DNA of 64,000 nucleotides from Argentina anserina (taxonomy: Eukaryota; Streptophyta; Magnoliopsida; Rosales; Rosaceae): contig NC_065874.1 of the NCBI RefSeq assembly GCF_933775445.1, positions 32,620,501-32,684,500 of the forward strand, given 5' to 3'. A program made the translations under genes and the position numbers. The stretch's first letter is position 1, and every line of letters begins with the position of its first letter. This document shows positions 45,447-57,384 of this stretch, piece after piece. A model generated the notes under the pieces. The model saw only the letters and a program-made list of their open reading frames with translations. It had not been told where the DNA came from and ran no database searches.

Positions 45447-46990
45447 GCATGTATGAAGGAAGAAATTTTGCACCTACACTGATACTCTAACTCGGCCGGA
45501 GCCTAATTTGTGATAAAGTGATATGAGGTTCACATCCAAAACCAATTGGCAATAGATGGAGTGACCCAAACCCTTATAAACCCACAAGTTAGGTTCTAAT
45601 TCCCAATGTGAGATTTATATTCTCAACACGCCCCCGCACGTGTGGCGAATTTTCAAGCCATACACGTAGATAACATTTTGGGTGACGTGGAGTCCGTGTG
45701 GCCATTTGGACTTCACACGTGGACGTGGGTAACCCGCTCTGATACCATGATAAAGTGATCTAGGGTTCACATCCAAAACCAATTGGCAATGGATGGAGTG
45801 GCCCAAACCCTTATAAACCGACAGGCTAGGTTCCAATTCCCAAGGTGAGATTTATATTCTCAACACACCCCCGCACGTGTGGCAAATTTTCAAGCCATAC
45901 ACATGGACAACATTTTGGGTGACGTGGAGTCCGTGTGGTCATTTGGGCTTCACACGTGGATATGGGTAACCCGCTCTAATACCATGACAAAGTGATCTGG
46001 GGTTCACATCCAAAACCAATTGACAATGGATGGAGTGGTCCAAACCCTTATAAACCCACAGGCTAGGTTCCAATTCCCAATGTGAAATTTATATTCTCAA
46101 CAATTCGATGCTTGGTGCAATGTTTAGTGGAAGTGTGACGACTGAAGATCAAGAGGGATATACGTTAATTGATAGAGATGGTCGAATATTTTGGGTGCAT
46201 CCTCAATTGATTGAGAGATGGCTATGATCATAGTCTGGAGGATTTTAAGTATCCACAACTTTTGAAGGAGGCACAATACTTTCAACTCCAAGCCTTGATA
46301 GATGGAATTTACGATGTCTTGGACACTAAGTGCATATTTGTTACACCGTACTAGCCCGCACAACTTAAATAAGGATTGATAAGGAATTAGTTTGGTGTTT
46401 GTTGCATATTGGTACTAACTTAAATGACATTGCGTATGAGATTGTGAAAGATATTAGGGCTGTGAATTTTTGGGTAGCAAGGTCAGAACAGAGATGAGCT
46501 TGTGCATAAGAAAATGCAGATTATTGAAGCTGGTAAAGTTGCAGCACCAGACGCAGTACAAAATTAGTGTAGGTTAAACTTACTCTAATGAGTCCTCCTC
46601 AGAATTATCAATTAGGGGTACCAAGCATGCACTAAGAGGAAAGAGAAGTTAGGTGCAGGAGATTTAACCTGCCGTGATATTATCAAGTTGATCGCATAGA
46701 ATAACACACATCGAAATCCGGGATTATCATTCAAAGGTCTGAATCTTTTTGGCCTTGATCTATCTAGTTTGGACCTATCATCGATGAACTTCAGCTATTC
46801 ATGTATGAAGAATGTATGCTTTTCAAATGCAAATCTTTCATGTTCGACATTTCAAAATGTTGATTTGGAAGGTGCCAACTTTAGCAAAACAAATTTGAAT
46901 GGATCCTCATTTGATTTGCGCCAGTTTTCAAGGAGTCTATGCAATGTGTTAAAAATCTCTGTTCATCTTTTAAAAAGGCCTTAAACAAGG
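45447..46990 (+). pseudogene. T1/BTB-pentapeptide copy 3, T1 domain split by a TRIM element
   Basis: The T1 domain starts at about 45447 (GRNF, then TDTLTRPEPN after a one-base loss). It is cut at 45510 by the TRIM insertion and resumes at 46103 with SMLGAMFSG, YTLIDRDGRI and remnants to about 46320. The pentapeptide part is at about 46690-46925 (GLNLFGLDLSSLDLSSMNFS, NVDLEGANFSKTNLNGSSF). Several frame changes and stops are present. The fit of the two T1 halves around the insertion shows that the TRIM landed in coding sequence. Confidence 0.8.
45511..46102 (-). mobile_element. TRIM retroelement with three LTRs and two internal regions
   Basis: Three LTRs of 118 bp each are at 45511-45628, 45748-45865 and 45985-46102 (TGATAAAGTGAT...CTCAACA on the plus strand). 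The 119-bp internal regions between them each end in a 12-base site next to the LTR (45736-45747 and 45973-45984). On the minus strand this site reads TGGTATCAGAGC, the complement of initiator Met-tRNA used as primer-binding site; the second copy has one mismatch. At the other end the purine tract GTGCGGGGGCG precedes TGTTGAG. Flanks ATTTG (45506-45510) and ATTCG (46103-46107) are a 5-bp target-site duplication with one mismatch. No protein is encoded, as usual for TRIMs. Confidence 0.92.
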
Positions 46991-47489
46991 GCCGTTGTGG
47001 CTTAAGCAATATCTCGAGTTCGAAACTTTGTGGATGCAGCACCATGCGATGAGAGAGTCAACTTCTATACAGATGTCGTCAAACTCAAAAGAGATAACTT
47101 GTAAAGGGGTACTACCGATACGCCAAAACATTAAAAAAAAAGGCCTTAAACAGGGTCAAGTAATATGTATAGTCTTTTCAAAATGCCTAAAACAAGCTCA
47201 AGTTATATGTATAGAATAGGACATGGGTGGAGATAGCGGTACCATTCTCTGGAATAATGACATTATGTAGCGAAGTTATCAGTTTTCAAAAATTAAATTA
47301 GAAAGTTATGTAACTCTGAAACTCGCATGTGTCGGGGCCCTTCATTATTCTTATTATCAAATGCATTTTGAATTGTACAATCAATGCTTTAGAAACAAAG
47401 CTTAGTCGGTTTACTCGTATGCCTCGATATAAAACTTCCACTCGTGTTGTTGTCTATGTTTTAGCCTCCGGTAGCCGTGACTATATGAC
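46991..47489. other. Spacer with a possible SINE-like fragment
   Basis: At about 47000-47040, TGTGGCTTAAGCAA and GAGTTCGAAACT resemble pol III A and B boxes of a tRNA-derived SINE. No ends were defined. Otherwise nothing is recognised. Confidence 0.3.
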
Positions 47490-47497
47490 ATCAACCC

Positions 47498-47907
47498 CAG
47501 GGGCGGAGCTAGAGCAAGAGAGAGTGGGACTCACCCAAAATTTTAGAGAGAAAAAAAACCTACATATAAAATATGTGTTAGCATGGAATAATTAGGGTTA
47601 TATATATATATATATATCAGTCCCACTAAAAGGCAAAAATTATAAGTCCTTCTATTAGTAATGATTTTGTGACAGATAAATATGAGGTTTCAACTTTCAA
47701 GTACTCTTAGAGTAAAATTTAGTTAATTGAGCTAGGTTTGTATCTATATATTTTATATTTGATACGATTGTATATGTATCTTATTTAATTTGTGATATAT
47801 TCGAATGATTATAGAGTTTATTTTCAATTTATATTAGAATATCGTCGAAACTTTTTCTGTATACAAATTCAAGTCCCAACCGGTTTGAATTTCTGGATCC
47901 GCCACTG
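47498..47907. mobile_element. Non-autonomous hAT element (410 bp), perfect 8-bp target duplication
   Basis: The left end is CAGGGGCGGAGCTAGAG and the right end is CTGGATCCGCCACTG, the imperfect inverted ends common in plant hAT (Tip100-like) elements. The flanks are ATCAACCC (47490-47497) and ATCAACCC (47908-47915), identical. The interior is AT-rich with no coding capacity. Confidence 0.9.
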
Positions 47908-47915
47908 ATCAACCC

Positions 47916-48671
47916 AATTTGAAAACTAGCTTGGCTCAAGGCAGTTGTAACCAGAACAATTTAGTTCATCACTCCATTTCCCCCAGACTGAATAATTGTA
48001 AAACCCTAGCTAAAACAAAAGGATGGAGAGAAGAAAACGCCCCAAGAACACTACCAAGTTTAAACCAATTGGGGCTCGTTGTAACCACGAAAACCAAAAG
48101 TAACCCAAGCCCAAACCACAAATATCGAGTCCTTTACCAAAACAGAAGGTTAATGCAACCCTGACGCACATTTCAAAACTTTTCATCCTCTTCATTATCT
48201 CAACAAACACAAAAAGATTAATTTAAAAAAAAATCAAAATCTCAACCTGGTAAAGACCTTTATTATATTCAAAGCTGCTGATCAGAGATGCACACACAAA
48301 ATTGACTATTAAACCAGCTCTGGCCTCCATTTCCAAACCGAAGGAAGCTCTCTCTCTCTCTCTCTCTGCACACACACAAAAATGGAGGCATCTAGGGTTA
48401 TCAGATTGGGACTCTTCCTGATCTGCAATTGACACTACTGATTGGATTCTCTTGGATTTGAAACCTGAACCCCCAAAATCCCCAAATTCCAAGTAAAGTC
48501 AGAATCTTTGAAGGAGCTGTACGTTCATTTCCAATCTGGGTGGCTCCAAATTTCGAATCTTTAGATGGAATTGTGGAAGAAAAGAAGGAAAGATCAGTTC
48601 TTTATCATTTCCAGCTGAACCCCCAAATTTTGGATTTCAAAGATTTTTGGTTTCACCCAAATTAAACGAAC
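47916..48671 (+). promoter_or_regulatory. Probable promoter and 5' leader of the At4g26450-like gene
   Basis: No ORF of interest lies here. A CT microsatellite at about 48350-48367 and the C/T-rich stretch after it suggest a transcription start in this area. The ATG follows at 48672. Confidence 0.4.
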
Positions 48672-51600
48672 ATGCACGCTCGCCACCGCAATCCCGGAAA
48701 TGGGTACCGGTCTAATTCGATGGGTATGGACCGTATCGGAATGGGTCGGATCTCGCCGGAGACCTCACTCCGCGGCGGCCGCGGCTATTACAACAACAAC
48801 AACAACAACAGCTCCGAACCCCCTCACCGGAACAACAACGCCGCCTTCAATCGCGGATTCGGCCGTTCGAAATCTTTCCAGCCGCCGCCGCCGCCACCTC
48901 CGCCCCCGCAGGTGCCGGCTCCGCCGCGGAAGGGGGGCAATATTTTAATGGACGCGGGGCGGATGGCGGCGGAGTATCTGGTGGCGCAGGGGCTACTGCC
49001 GCCGAGCGTGCTCTCCGGGACGTGGCAGAAGAAGCAGCAGGCGGAGTTTGACGGTGATCAGATGAGAGAGGACGGCCGGACGTCGGCGCTTTCCCGATTA
49101 GGAAATAATTCGGAGGGAGGGTACAGAAATAGAAGGTTTGGGGTTGGTGGGGGTGGGGGTGTGGACGAGTTCAGTAGTAATGCGAGGAACAAGGGGAGGA
49201 GAAGGAACCGGGGCGGGTATGGGTCGGATACCCGGCCCGATTGGGGGAGGGAGTATGGGAGGAGCGGGTCGTTTTCGGATAGACATAGCCGGGCTTCTTC
49301 CGAGGATGATTCTAATTCGGGGAGGCATGAGGAGCAGAAGGTGGGAAGAGATGTTGGGAATGCATGGCAGCAGAATGCTAGGGAGTGTGAGGATGCAGTG
49401 GATTCGGAGACGAAATCGGAGAAGGAGGACATGAGCTCCAAGCCGAGTTCTTCCGGGACTGGTGGAGCTGATGGAGTTGCTGAAGTTAATGTGGAGCCCA
49501 AGAAAATGAATGATGTGGAGATGAAGGATAAGGAATGTGGAAACAATGACGGCACCGAGAAAAAGAGTGATGTGGAGGACTTGCCGGTTCAGGTGAAAGC
49601 CGAGGCAGAGGGCACTGACTTGCTGAAGCTATGTAAATTTGCCAAGGTACCTACTAGGACTCGCTCGGCATTGACCACTAGAGGTTTGAAGGTCGATCCA
49701 CTTCCAAGTATCCAAGAGGGGAGCACGTCGTGTGGCATTGGTCTGCAGGTGGGAGGATCATCTCAATATTTAGTCAAAGACAGTACTCATGACGTCTCCT
49801 CAGGTACCCCAGTATTAGATAACACTCATTATGCAAGTTGTGTTGATACTGAAACTCCTAAAGTTGAGTCTAGACAATCTGTCGGGGATTTAGTAGAATT
49901 GGGTTCTGGATTTGGTATTGAGCAGAATAAGTTTGCGAGGTCTCAGTCATTACCAGATAGAGCTTTTATTCGTGAGAATGAGCAACAATTAAGTCAAGGG
50001 CCAGCAGGACTTAGGAGTTTTAGCTTTGTAGTTAAGGATAGAGGTGAAAAGAGAGCTTCAGAAGACTATGATAAGCAGATGGAAGCAAAAAAACCAAGAG
50101 AATGGCTTCCATATGCTGAGTCAGATGATTGCTTCCAAATTTCCAATTTGAGCGAAAAGAAAGCAAGTCCGTTGGAGGACAACACTTCTCCTGTGGAGAA
50201 AGTGATTGTAGCTGTTGATCATGACAGCTCTATGGAAGATGATCCACAGTTCCAAAAAGATGGAGCTGAAATTTGTGTTGATTATATGCAAGAGAAACAG
50301 CTTTTTCCAAATTCATTCGACCTTAATCTCATGGAGGTCAATGATGCACATGAGCATCGTGATAATAATCTTGTAATAAACTTCTCGGATGTCTCTGGAG
50401 TGAAGAAAGAAGCAGCACCAGTTGATATTGACTTGTCAATGAGTAACTGCAATATGTCTCATGAAAGCAGTAGACGCACTGTGGATGTCAACGAGATTGA
50501 AGTAATTGATTTAGAAAATGACTCTATTCCTGAAGACAAGGTCTTCAATGATGCAGAGAGAAAGTAAGTTTTTTTTTTTGGGTACATTCCTCTGTATGAG
50601 TACTGATTTAAGATGCTCTCTCTTTCTTTCTTTTTTATGAATTATACTTTAGTTGCTTCCTTCATCAAATAATGTAGTCAAGCCTTGAACTACATTTCTG
50701 TCGGTTTGGTCTCCCCAATGTACATTTAATTGCAGTCTTAGTGTCATTATCAAAAAATTACGTATCTTTTCATATTTTTTTAGTTTATTTGGCATGTGGT
50801 TCTGAAGTTGTTTTGATTAACAGGACAGGGACTGAATTTATACCGCTAGATGGCTTTTCCAACCAACCACAGTGCTCTAGCGGTATGCCTGATACCCAAG
50901 ATGGTTATGGGCTAATGATATCAGAATTGCTGGGAAATGATTTCCCAGCTTGTTCTTCAGTACCAGAGAATCTTACTCCAATGCCTAACGATATTGGTCT
51001 TCCTAATGCAGAGGTACTGGTTGATTACTTGAATTGAGTTGTCTGTTCAGCATAGTGATTATTCATCTATAACGTATAATAAATAGATTTCTGATATATA
51101 CTTAGTTGTATGGTTGTTGTCATTTGGTTGATAATCTTTATACTCACTTTAGTGCATGATTCTGCTCTTGTGTAGTTTTCTTGGTGTGCTTTGATGGAAA
51201 TATATTTACAAAGTGCATGCATGAAGCCATAAATAACTGACATATTTATTTGCTTTCAATTATTGTTTCAGGGGACTCTTGCAGATGATGATTCAATATA
51301 TATGGCTCTGGGTGAAATACCATTAAGTAAGTCACTGGTTTTGATTCAGTGGTTCATTTCCTATTATATTGCTTGGATTGGGATTGCTTGTTTTAGAACA
51401 TTCATAGCATAACCTTGCCCAAGTACCATCATGTTGCTACACATATTTACGTAACTTAAGCCATATAGTAACTATGTATCTGCTGGATCTAGAATGAATG
51501 GAAATGAGAAAACAAATGCCTAAAGAGTACCAATATTGCTAAGGATTTTAAAACTGTATCCTTACTGTTTGCTAATTGTTTCCAGTATGCAAATCATGGT

Positions 51601-52166
51601 TTGAAGTTTTTGTGCCATTTTCATTTCTTTATATGTTTTGTGATCTGTGTGAAATGTGATATGGATTAGTAAATTGATGAAGTGGTCAAGTAAAATATTT
51701 GGGAGTTATGACCTGAAGGATCATAGATTTATAATGTACACTACATGGCAGAAGATCTTACATGTTGGTTAGCTAGCAAAAGGTGACTAGAAAGTTGAAA
51801 TTAGATTCGGATCACTAGCAGCGCAACATCAATGTGATGGGGTTCTTTGTTAGTTAGTCATTATCTAGAATAACCGATATTGATAAGTAACTGCTATTTA
51901 CTGAAGTGTCAAAAGAACATTGAGGTGAACTGTAACTAGGATAGGAACCACTACTATATGATTTGTATCACTCATTCACTTTCATGGTGTCGTTATGATT
52001 TGTCTATTACAATCTTTGACTTTCCATAGGTTTAATTTGTTGCTATCATTTTCTTAGATATATCTCTTATACCAGTTTCCTACCTAATTCTTCTTATATT
52101 TACCTTGCAGCCTTCATGAGGCCCTGGGAGCAGCCACCTCCGCAAGAGTATGAGAAGCCCTTTTGA
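48672..52166 (+). CDS. Conserved low-complexity plant protein, At4g26450-like, four exons, 730 aa
   Basis: Function unknown. Exons are 48672-50563, 50824-51013, 51272-51326 and 52111-52166, summing to 2193 nt with frame kept. The sequence opens MHARHRNPGNGYRSNSMGMD, with Gly/Arg-rich stretches, an Asn run (residues about 42-46), a Pro run and a hydrophobic block (ILMDAGRMAAEYLVAQGLLP). The middle is charged and Ser-rich. Near residue 549 is FDLNLMEVN, and near residue 609 EIEVIDLENDS, which resembles a SUMO-interaction motif. The end is PWEQPPPQEYEKPF. There is no enzyme or transmembrane domain; it is probably nuclear or RNA-associated and largely disordered. The match to the Arabidopsis protein annotated At4g26450 is from memory of the family opening and is not certain. 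Confidence 0.85.
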
Positions 52167-53168
52167 TCCAGCTAACCATAGAATTTCTCAGATGCATATT
52201 CTGATATGCTTAGAATTGGTCACCGGGGCTCCTTTTTACCCATATTAGCTCTATGAAGTGGTTAGCTTCCTTTCTTTTATTTGATTTGCTTATAATAGAG
52301 GGTGCTAGTAGGTCTTTCCCCTGTTAAGAGGTTCAAGAATGTTGTATGCTTTTAATTATCTGTTTTACTTTGTTCTAAAATGGAAATTGTAATCATGTTG
52401 ACTGGCAGAAATTGTTGAACAGTCCATTTGTTACCTCTCTATCCTCAACTTGTTCACCCCATGTAGATTTTACACCTAGTTCTACATTGAAACTGTTAAT
52501 TATGTTGACTGGGAGAACTGGTGGGAGAACAGTTTGCTACTTGTTTCCCACATTCTCTATTATAAGATGATGCTAATAATTAACCCAGGATATTACACAG
52601 AACCCTTCTGAAACTAGTTGTTAGAGTCCTGAACCCTTATGAATATGCATAGTACAGTAGTCTTGTCAAGCTAGCTTGCTAGTTTCCATACAAATCTGTC
52701 CAAATATTCCTATTTTCTAGGTCTTAAAAAGGAAATTTTGAGCATTGCTTAGTTGCGAAGAGTTGCTCTGATATTTACTGGCCGGGGTATAGTTGTGACC
52801 ATACTGTGCAATGGAATTTTGACCCTTTTGATTGCTCTATTATTACTTGGCTCATACATCTGTCTTATACCTTCACTTTCTCTGGAAGTTTCATATTTGC
52901 ATATATTTGATTCTGTTTACTAGAGAAGGTTGAAAGCAATCTTTAGCAAGCTTGGTTGATTTCATTTTCATATCCATTCCTGCTGGCCTGCTGGTTAATT
53001 ATAAATGTAGAGTGGGAGCTGGTTCCCTTGTTGGAGGAAATCAACTCTGCTTGTCATCTTGATATGTGGCAGATAGCGATGGAGTGCCCATTCCAATACT
53101 CATGATGCTTGCAAAGTTGCAATTCCACACATAAGCAACTGTTGAAATTCTCAACCATATAGCTATAG
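52167..53168 (+). other. 3' UTR and spacer after the At4g26450-like gene
   Basis: No gene was recognised. The first about 250 bases are probably 3' UTR. Nothing else with readable structure. Confidence 0.45.
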
Positions 53169-53625
53169 CATACACACAAATGGGGTGTGTGATTCTCAAC
53201 CATATAGTTACTATCAGTCATGTTCACATGTTCATATGGTCCGTAGTTAATTATGAAATTCATGTTCAACCACTTTTGGATTTACAAATTTTAAAAAGAT
53301 TCTCCTCAATTTTTTATTTACATTTGATGGTTAAACATGAATTTCACGGTGACCGTGTGAACGAGATTGTAGTTACTATCTCATTTTTTCTTCTCTTCCA
53401 TACACACAAATGGGGTGTGTGATTCTCAACCATATAGTTACTATCAGTCATGTTCATATGGTCAGTAGTTAATTATGAAATTCATGTTCAACCACTTTTG
53501 GATTTATGAATTTTAAAAAGATTCTCTTCAACTTTTGATATACATTCAATGATGGTTGAACATGAATTTCACGGTGACCTTGTGAACGAGATTGTAGTTA
53601 CTATCTCATTCTTTCTTCTCTTCCA
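53169..53625. repeat. 230-bp tandem duplication with internal hairpin
   Basis: Copies start CATACACACAAATGGGGTGTG at 53169 and 53399 and end TTCTTCTCTTCCAT. They differ by several substitutions and small indels. Each copy contains inverted words (ATTCATGTTCAACCA and TGGTT(G/A)AACATGAAT), so it can fold back. Confidence 0.92.
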
Positions 53626-55095
53626 TATTTAAAATGGAAAATTGAAAATTGGGACCAATCTTGTTCCTTAATAATATCAGAGATTCAGAACAGGCAGATT
53701 GACCTTGCAGTCTTCAATAGTGAAGAACATGCACACGTGCCGTTTTGGGGAGCCCAGAAAATATGTCACCTGGGACACATTGTTTAACTCTTCAAACTCT
53801 TCAATATATATGATTCGATGTATGATTCAATCATCGGAAATTTCTTCTTTTAATTCATAATCCATAAATACGAAATACTCCGACTAGAGTAGATTTGGAG
53901 GTTGCAACACCAGGTCAAAACAGAGGATAAGAGTCTGAGAATGTGAATGTTTCTATCACTTCTTTCGAGATCATCGCTGTGAAATAACATAGCCAACATA
54001 GCCAAGATATTTGACAAAATCAAGAACAGAAAACCACGAAAACTCAATTCAATAATAGCAACGGATCAAACTATCTGCTAGCTACTTCAACTTCAGTACG
54101 TGTTGCTATTATTGGTTTTGTATTTGTAAACGAGTACGTGTTGCTTCAGTCGTACTCATCGTCGTAATGTATTATTAGTAACAAGGACATATAACATCGT
54201 GCATGCATATACTGGTGAATGTCTTCAAGCGAAACCTCTTTATGAAGCTCTTGTTCAGTTTCTGTTCTAGCTTCTACAACGGAAGCTGTAAATTTTACCT
54301 GGTATTCCTATCGACCTCCAAAACCTAGTCCCCCCAGTAGTTTTAAATTTAGGTAAATTTTAATTTCATCTATTCTTTCACAGTAGTTTGATAATAAACT
54401 CATGACTCCATCACCGGCCAACTTCACAAACGATTGTAATAAGAGTCAATTCAAACAAACGCGCTATATGATACTTGAATGTTCGTCGTAAAATTAATTT
54501 TATACATATATATATTTGTATGAGAACTTGACAAGCGACGTACATCGGTACATGCATGTATCATACGGTTCTCTTCGCAGTGAATCGTGTGCAGTAAATA
54601 ATAGTGCATGCATAAAATGGTAGCGTAACAGGCAACGGTAATTGATGTAAATTTTGTTGGCTATTTTCACATTACTCGTTTTGGGTAAATCAATTAACAG
54701 AGGGATAGGGAGATGTATATGCAAGTTTCAGGCATTCTGTGGTGTTGGAGATCAGATGGATAAGAGGGCATAATCTGGATGTCCTCGTCATGTTTCCAAT
54801 GCCAGGCGTGGTCTGAACTATTTCTTGTCTTCAAGGATAAAAGAAAAACTGCATCATTACGTTAAAAGACCACTCTTGATAATGACTTATCATTCCCTTT
54901 ATATGAATAATAATGCGCTATTGTGCTTCTGGTTTCCATAATTTTCAGCAACTATTTGCAAATACGAGTTTACTTTGTGGTGCAGTGCACTACGTGAAGA
55001 AAAAGAAGACCCATCTTGCTTGCATATATTTTATTTACCAAGCCTTATCATTTGCTTATTCACTATGAAACCAAAGCAACATAACCAACTACAGG
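53626..55095. other. Intergenic DNA, nothing recognised
   Basis: AT-rich, only short chance ORFs. No bounded element was found. Confidence 0.45.
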
Positions 55096-55473
55096 CAGGG
55101 GCGGATCTAGCCTTTTTTTAGGGAGTCTCAAGCATCTCTAAACTCAAATGCTTTCAAGAAAATTTATGATGAAATTTACTCTTTAACCTTTTTTTAGGGA
55201 GACTCAAGTATCCCCAACCTAAGAAAGCATCCATGTCCTTAGGTTGATTTTTCCATACTCTTCCATTTCCTTCCTCTAGTCTACTTCTACTATTTCTTCT
55301 AATTTTGTAATAATTTTCTCCTTTAATCTCCAAATTTCTCAAATACAATACCACCTCTAGTATTTTCTCTCATTCATTAATTAAACTTTATCACATTGTC
55401 AAGATTCCCCATTATTTATTTTAAACTAAGAAGTTCAAGCATCCCCAATATTGTAATCCTAGCTCCGCCACTA
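55096..55473. mobile_element. Non-autonomous hAT element (378 bp), 8-bp target duplication
   Basis: The left end is CAGGGGCGGATCTAG and the right end is CTAGCTCCGCCACTA. Flanks ACTACAGG (55088-55095) and ACTATAGG (55474-55481) differ at one base. The ends resemble those of the element at 47498-47907, but the interior differs, so it is a separate subfamily or a diverged copy. Confidence 0.85.
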
Positions 55474-55481
55474 ACTATAGG

Positions 55482-56464
55482 GGCAATTTATATTCTTGTT
55501 AATCGTTTGTGTCCATGTCATGTCACTTTGCACTTAAGAGCCGAGTTCTAGTTAAGTTCTCGACTTAATGACCCTCATCAAAAAGGCTCCCGGATAAATA
55601 TGTGTTATGTTATTTTTCCATGTTTATATAAACACAAGTACTATACTTGTATGAAGCTTTTATATATGCCATCTCTCCTAATGCCAAAGATGCTAACCAA
55701 TATATTCATTTTGTTGTTTGCGGAATATGAAAATGGGCGTTTTGCTTATAAGAAGCTGAACTGTGTTGGCTCACTATGAACTTTTTACGTATCCACAAGT
55801 ACTTCTAGAACGAAATGCTATATACCAAGCAATTTAAGAACCGTACAATGTGCTAATGTACGACATTCATATACTGTAATTACCGTCATTTCATGTATAC
55901 ACGAGTTCTTAATGTGGTAAAAGAACTAAACTAGGACTCATAATGAAATGTTAAAGTCATTATAGTGATTGATGTATGAAAAACATTAACCTGCTTGTAA
56001 ATTGTACTCTAACCTCGGACCACTAGAAATGAAGCATTTGAGAGATTAGGACGTCGTACTTTTTCATAAAAAAAGGAGGGGAATGACTAAACGTGGGCTC
56101 GCATGGGCCTGGTCCTGATGTGGACTCGGAGCCTCTTAAAAAGCAGATATGGAGGATCCGACAACGTTAACAAAATGTACAACGTGGCCTCCTTTCTCAA
56201 CGTTAAAAGATTGGGTGATATGACAATAAACACCTTTGTGTCTTAGCGGGACCCACTTTGATTGGCATTGACAACAACCCCACATCCCACCTTAGATTTC
56301 AGATTTGAGATTTCTATTAAACCCGTCCCGTCACTTTCGCGGTTGAAAAACTCCCATTATTTTTGTTACTTATTTGCTTTGTACTATATATACTACTATG
56401 CATTTATTCTTGTCACGTTATGCATGTATACAAATATACGATGTACAAATATACTACTATAGCA
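55482..56464. other. Intergenic DNA, nothing recognised
   Basis: AT-rich with short ORFs; no gene or element with readable ends was seen. Confidence 0.45.
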
Positions 56465-56689
56465 TATTGAGAAATAGAAGTGTTATGGTGTCATAATATG
56501 GCGCCAAATTCGGCGTCGCAATCATACGTGGCATGACATGTCATATTACCACATCAATAATTAAAATTATATAAAAATGTTATTTTAAATGAAAAGATAA
56601 TCATATTCTTATTAATCTAACGGTTCTAAATTATTATAAAAATAATGTTTTTTGTTCTTCTTATCATTTCTTCTTTTTCATCCAAGGTT

Positions 56690-57285
56690 ATAAAAAACGC
56701 TAGGCGTTAATCGGACGGACAGCTGAAAACCAGCGCCCAGAGGATTAATCGAGGATTAATCGGATCTGTATTTTTGTATATATTTTAAATTTTTAATAAC
56801 AAATAATTATATAAATACAATTAAAATAAGAATATAATGCATAAAATTAATGTAAAAATATATATAATGTGTAGAATACTGAAAATACATATGTTCTTAA
56901 TCCTTAGAAATGTTCAACAATATTGATCTAATGATCTTAGCCTCTTAGGAAAAAAAAATACAATTCAACAATAATGAACTTAGGAAAATCAATAATAATA
57001 AACACAATTCACCAACCCTTTGGAAAATAAGAAAAACAATTCAAACAACGGGAATGCATTTTTGCAAGCATAATCCCTCGGAGCTCATTAAATTCTTCTT
57101 CTCCATATCATTCAAGTACTTCTTTTGTATCCGAATCAAACTCAAAATCTAAAACTAAAAAAAAAATAAAAAACCTAGCCGCCCAGGCTCCGCCCAGCCG
57201 CATAACACCGCCGTTTAGCCCAAAATCGCAGCGGCCAGGGGTCTCCGGGCGCCTAGGCGACGATTTTTAGAACATTGTTTTCATC
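56690..57285. mobile_element. Probable nested element with CTAGGCG-type inverted ends
   Basis: The left segment, TAAAAAACGCTAGGCGTTAA, and the right segment, GCGCCTAGGCGACGATTTTTA, form inverted ends of a type often repeated in plant genomes. The right half is markedly GC-richer (about 57175-57270). The exact ends and target-site duplication were not settled. Confidence 0.5.
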
Positions 57286-57384
57286 ACAATTATGCTTCTA
57301 AAATACAATTTTAAAAATTAAATTTTACAAAAATATGCTTGAAATATGTGTGTGCACGTGCGAAATATATATATATATATATAT

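Noticed and set aside
45525..45600. GGTTCACATCC-like words as tRNA genes
   Set aside because: They are part of the TRIM LTR; no cloverleaf was found.
49058..49555. 165-codon minus-strand ORF in the At4g26450-like gene
   Set aside because: Shadow of the Gly/Arg-rich sense frame; low complexity and no family match.
56690..57285. Assigning the CTAGGCG-type nested element to a superfamily
   Set aside because: Inverted ends are visible but no convincing target duplication could be read.
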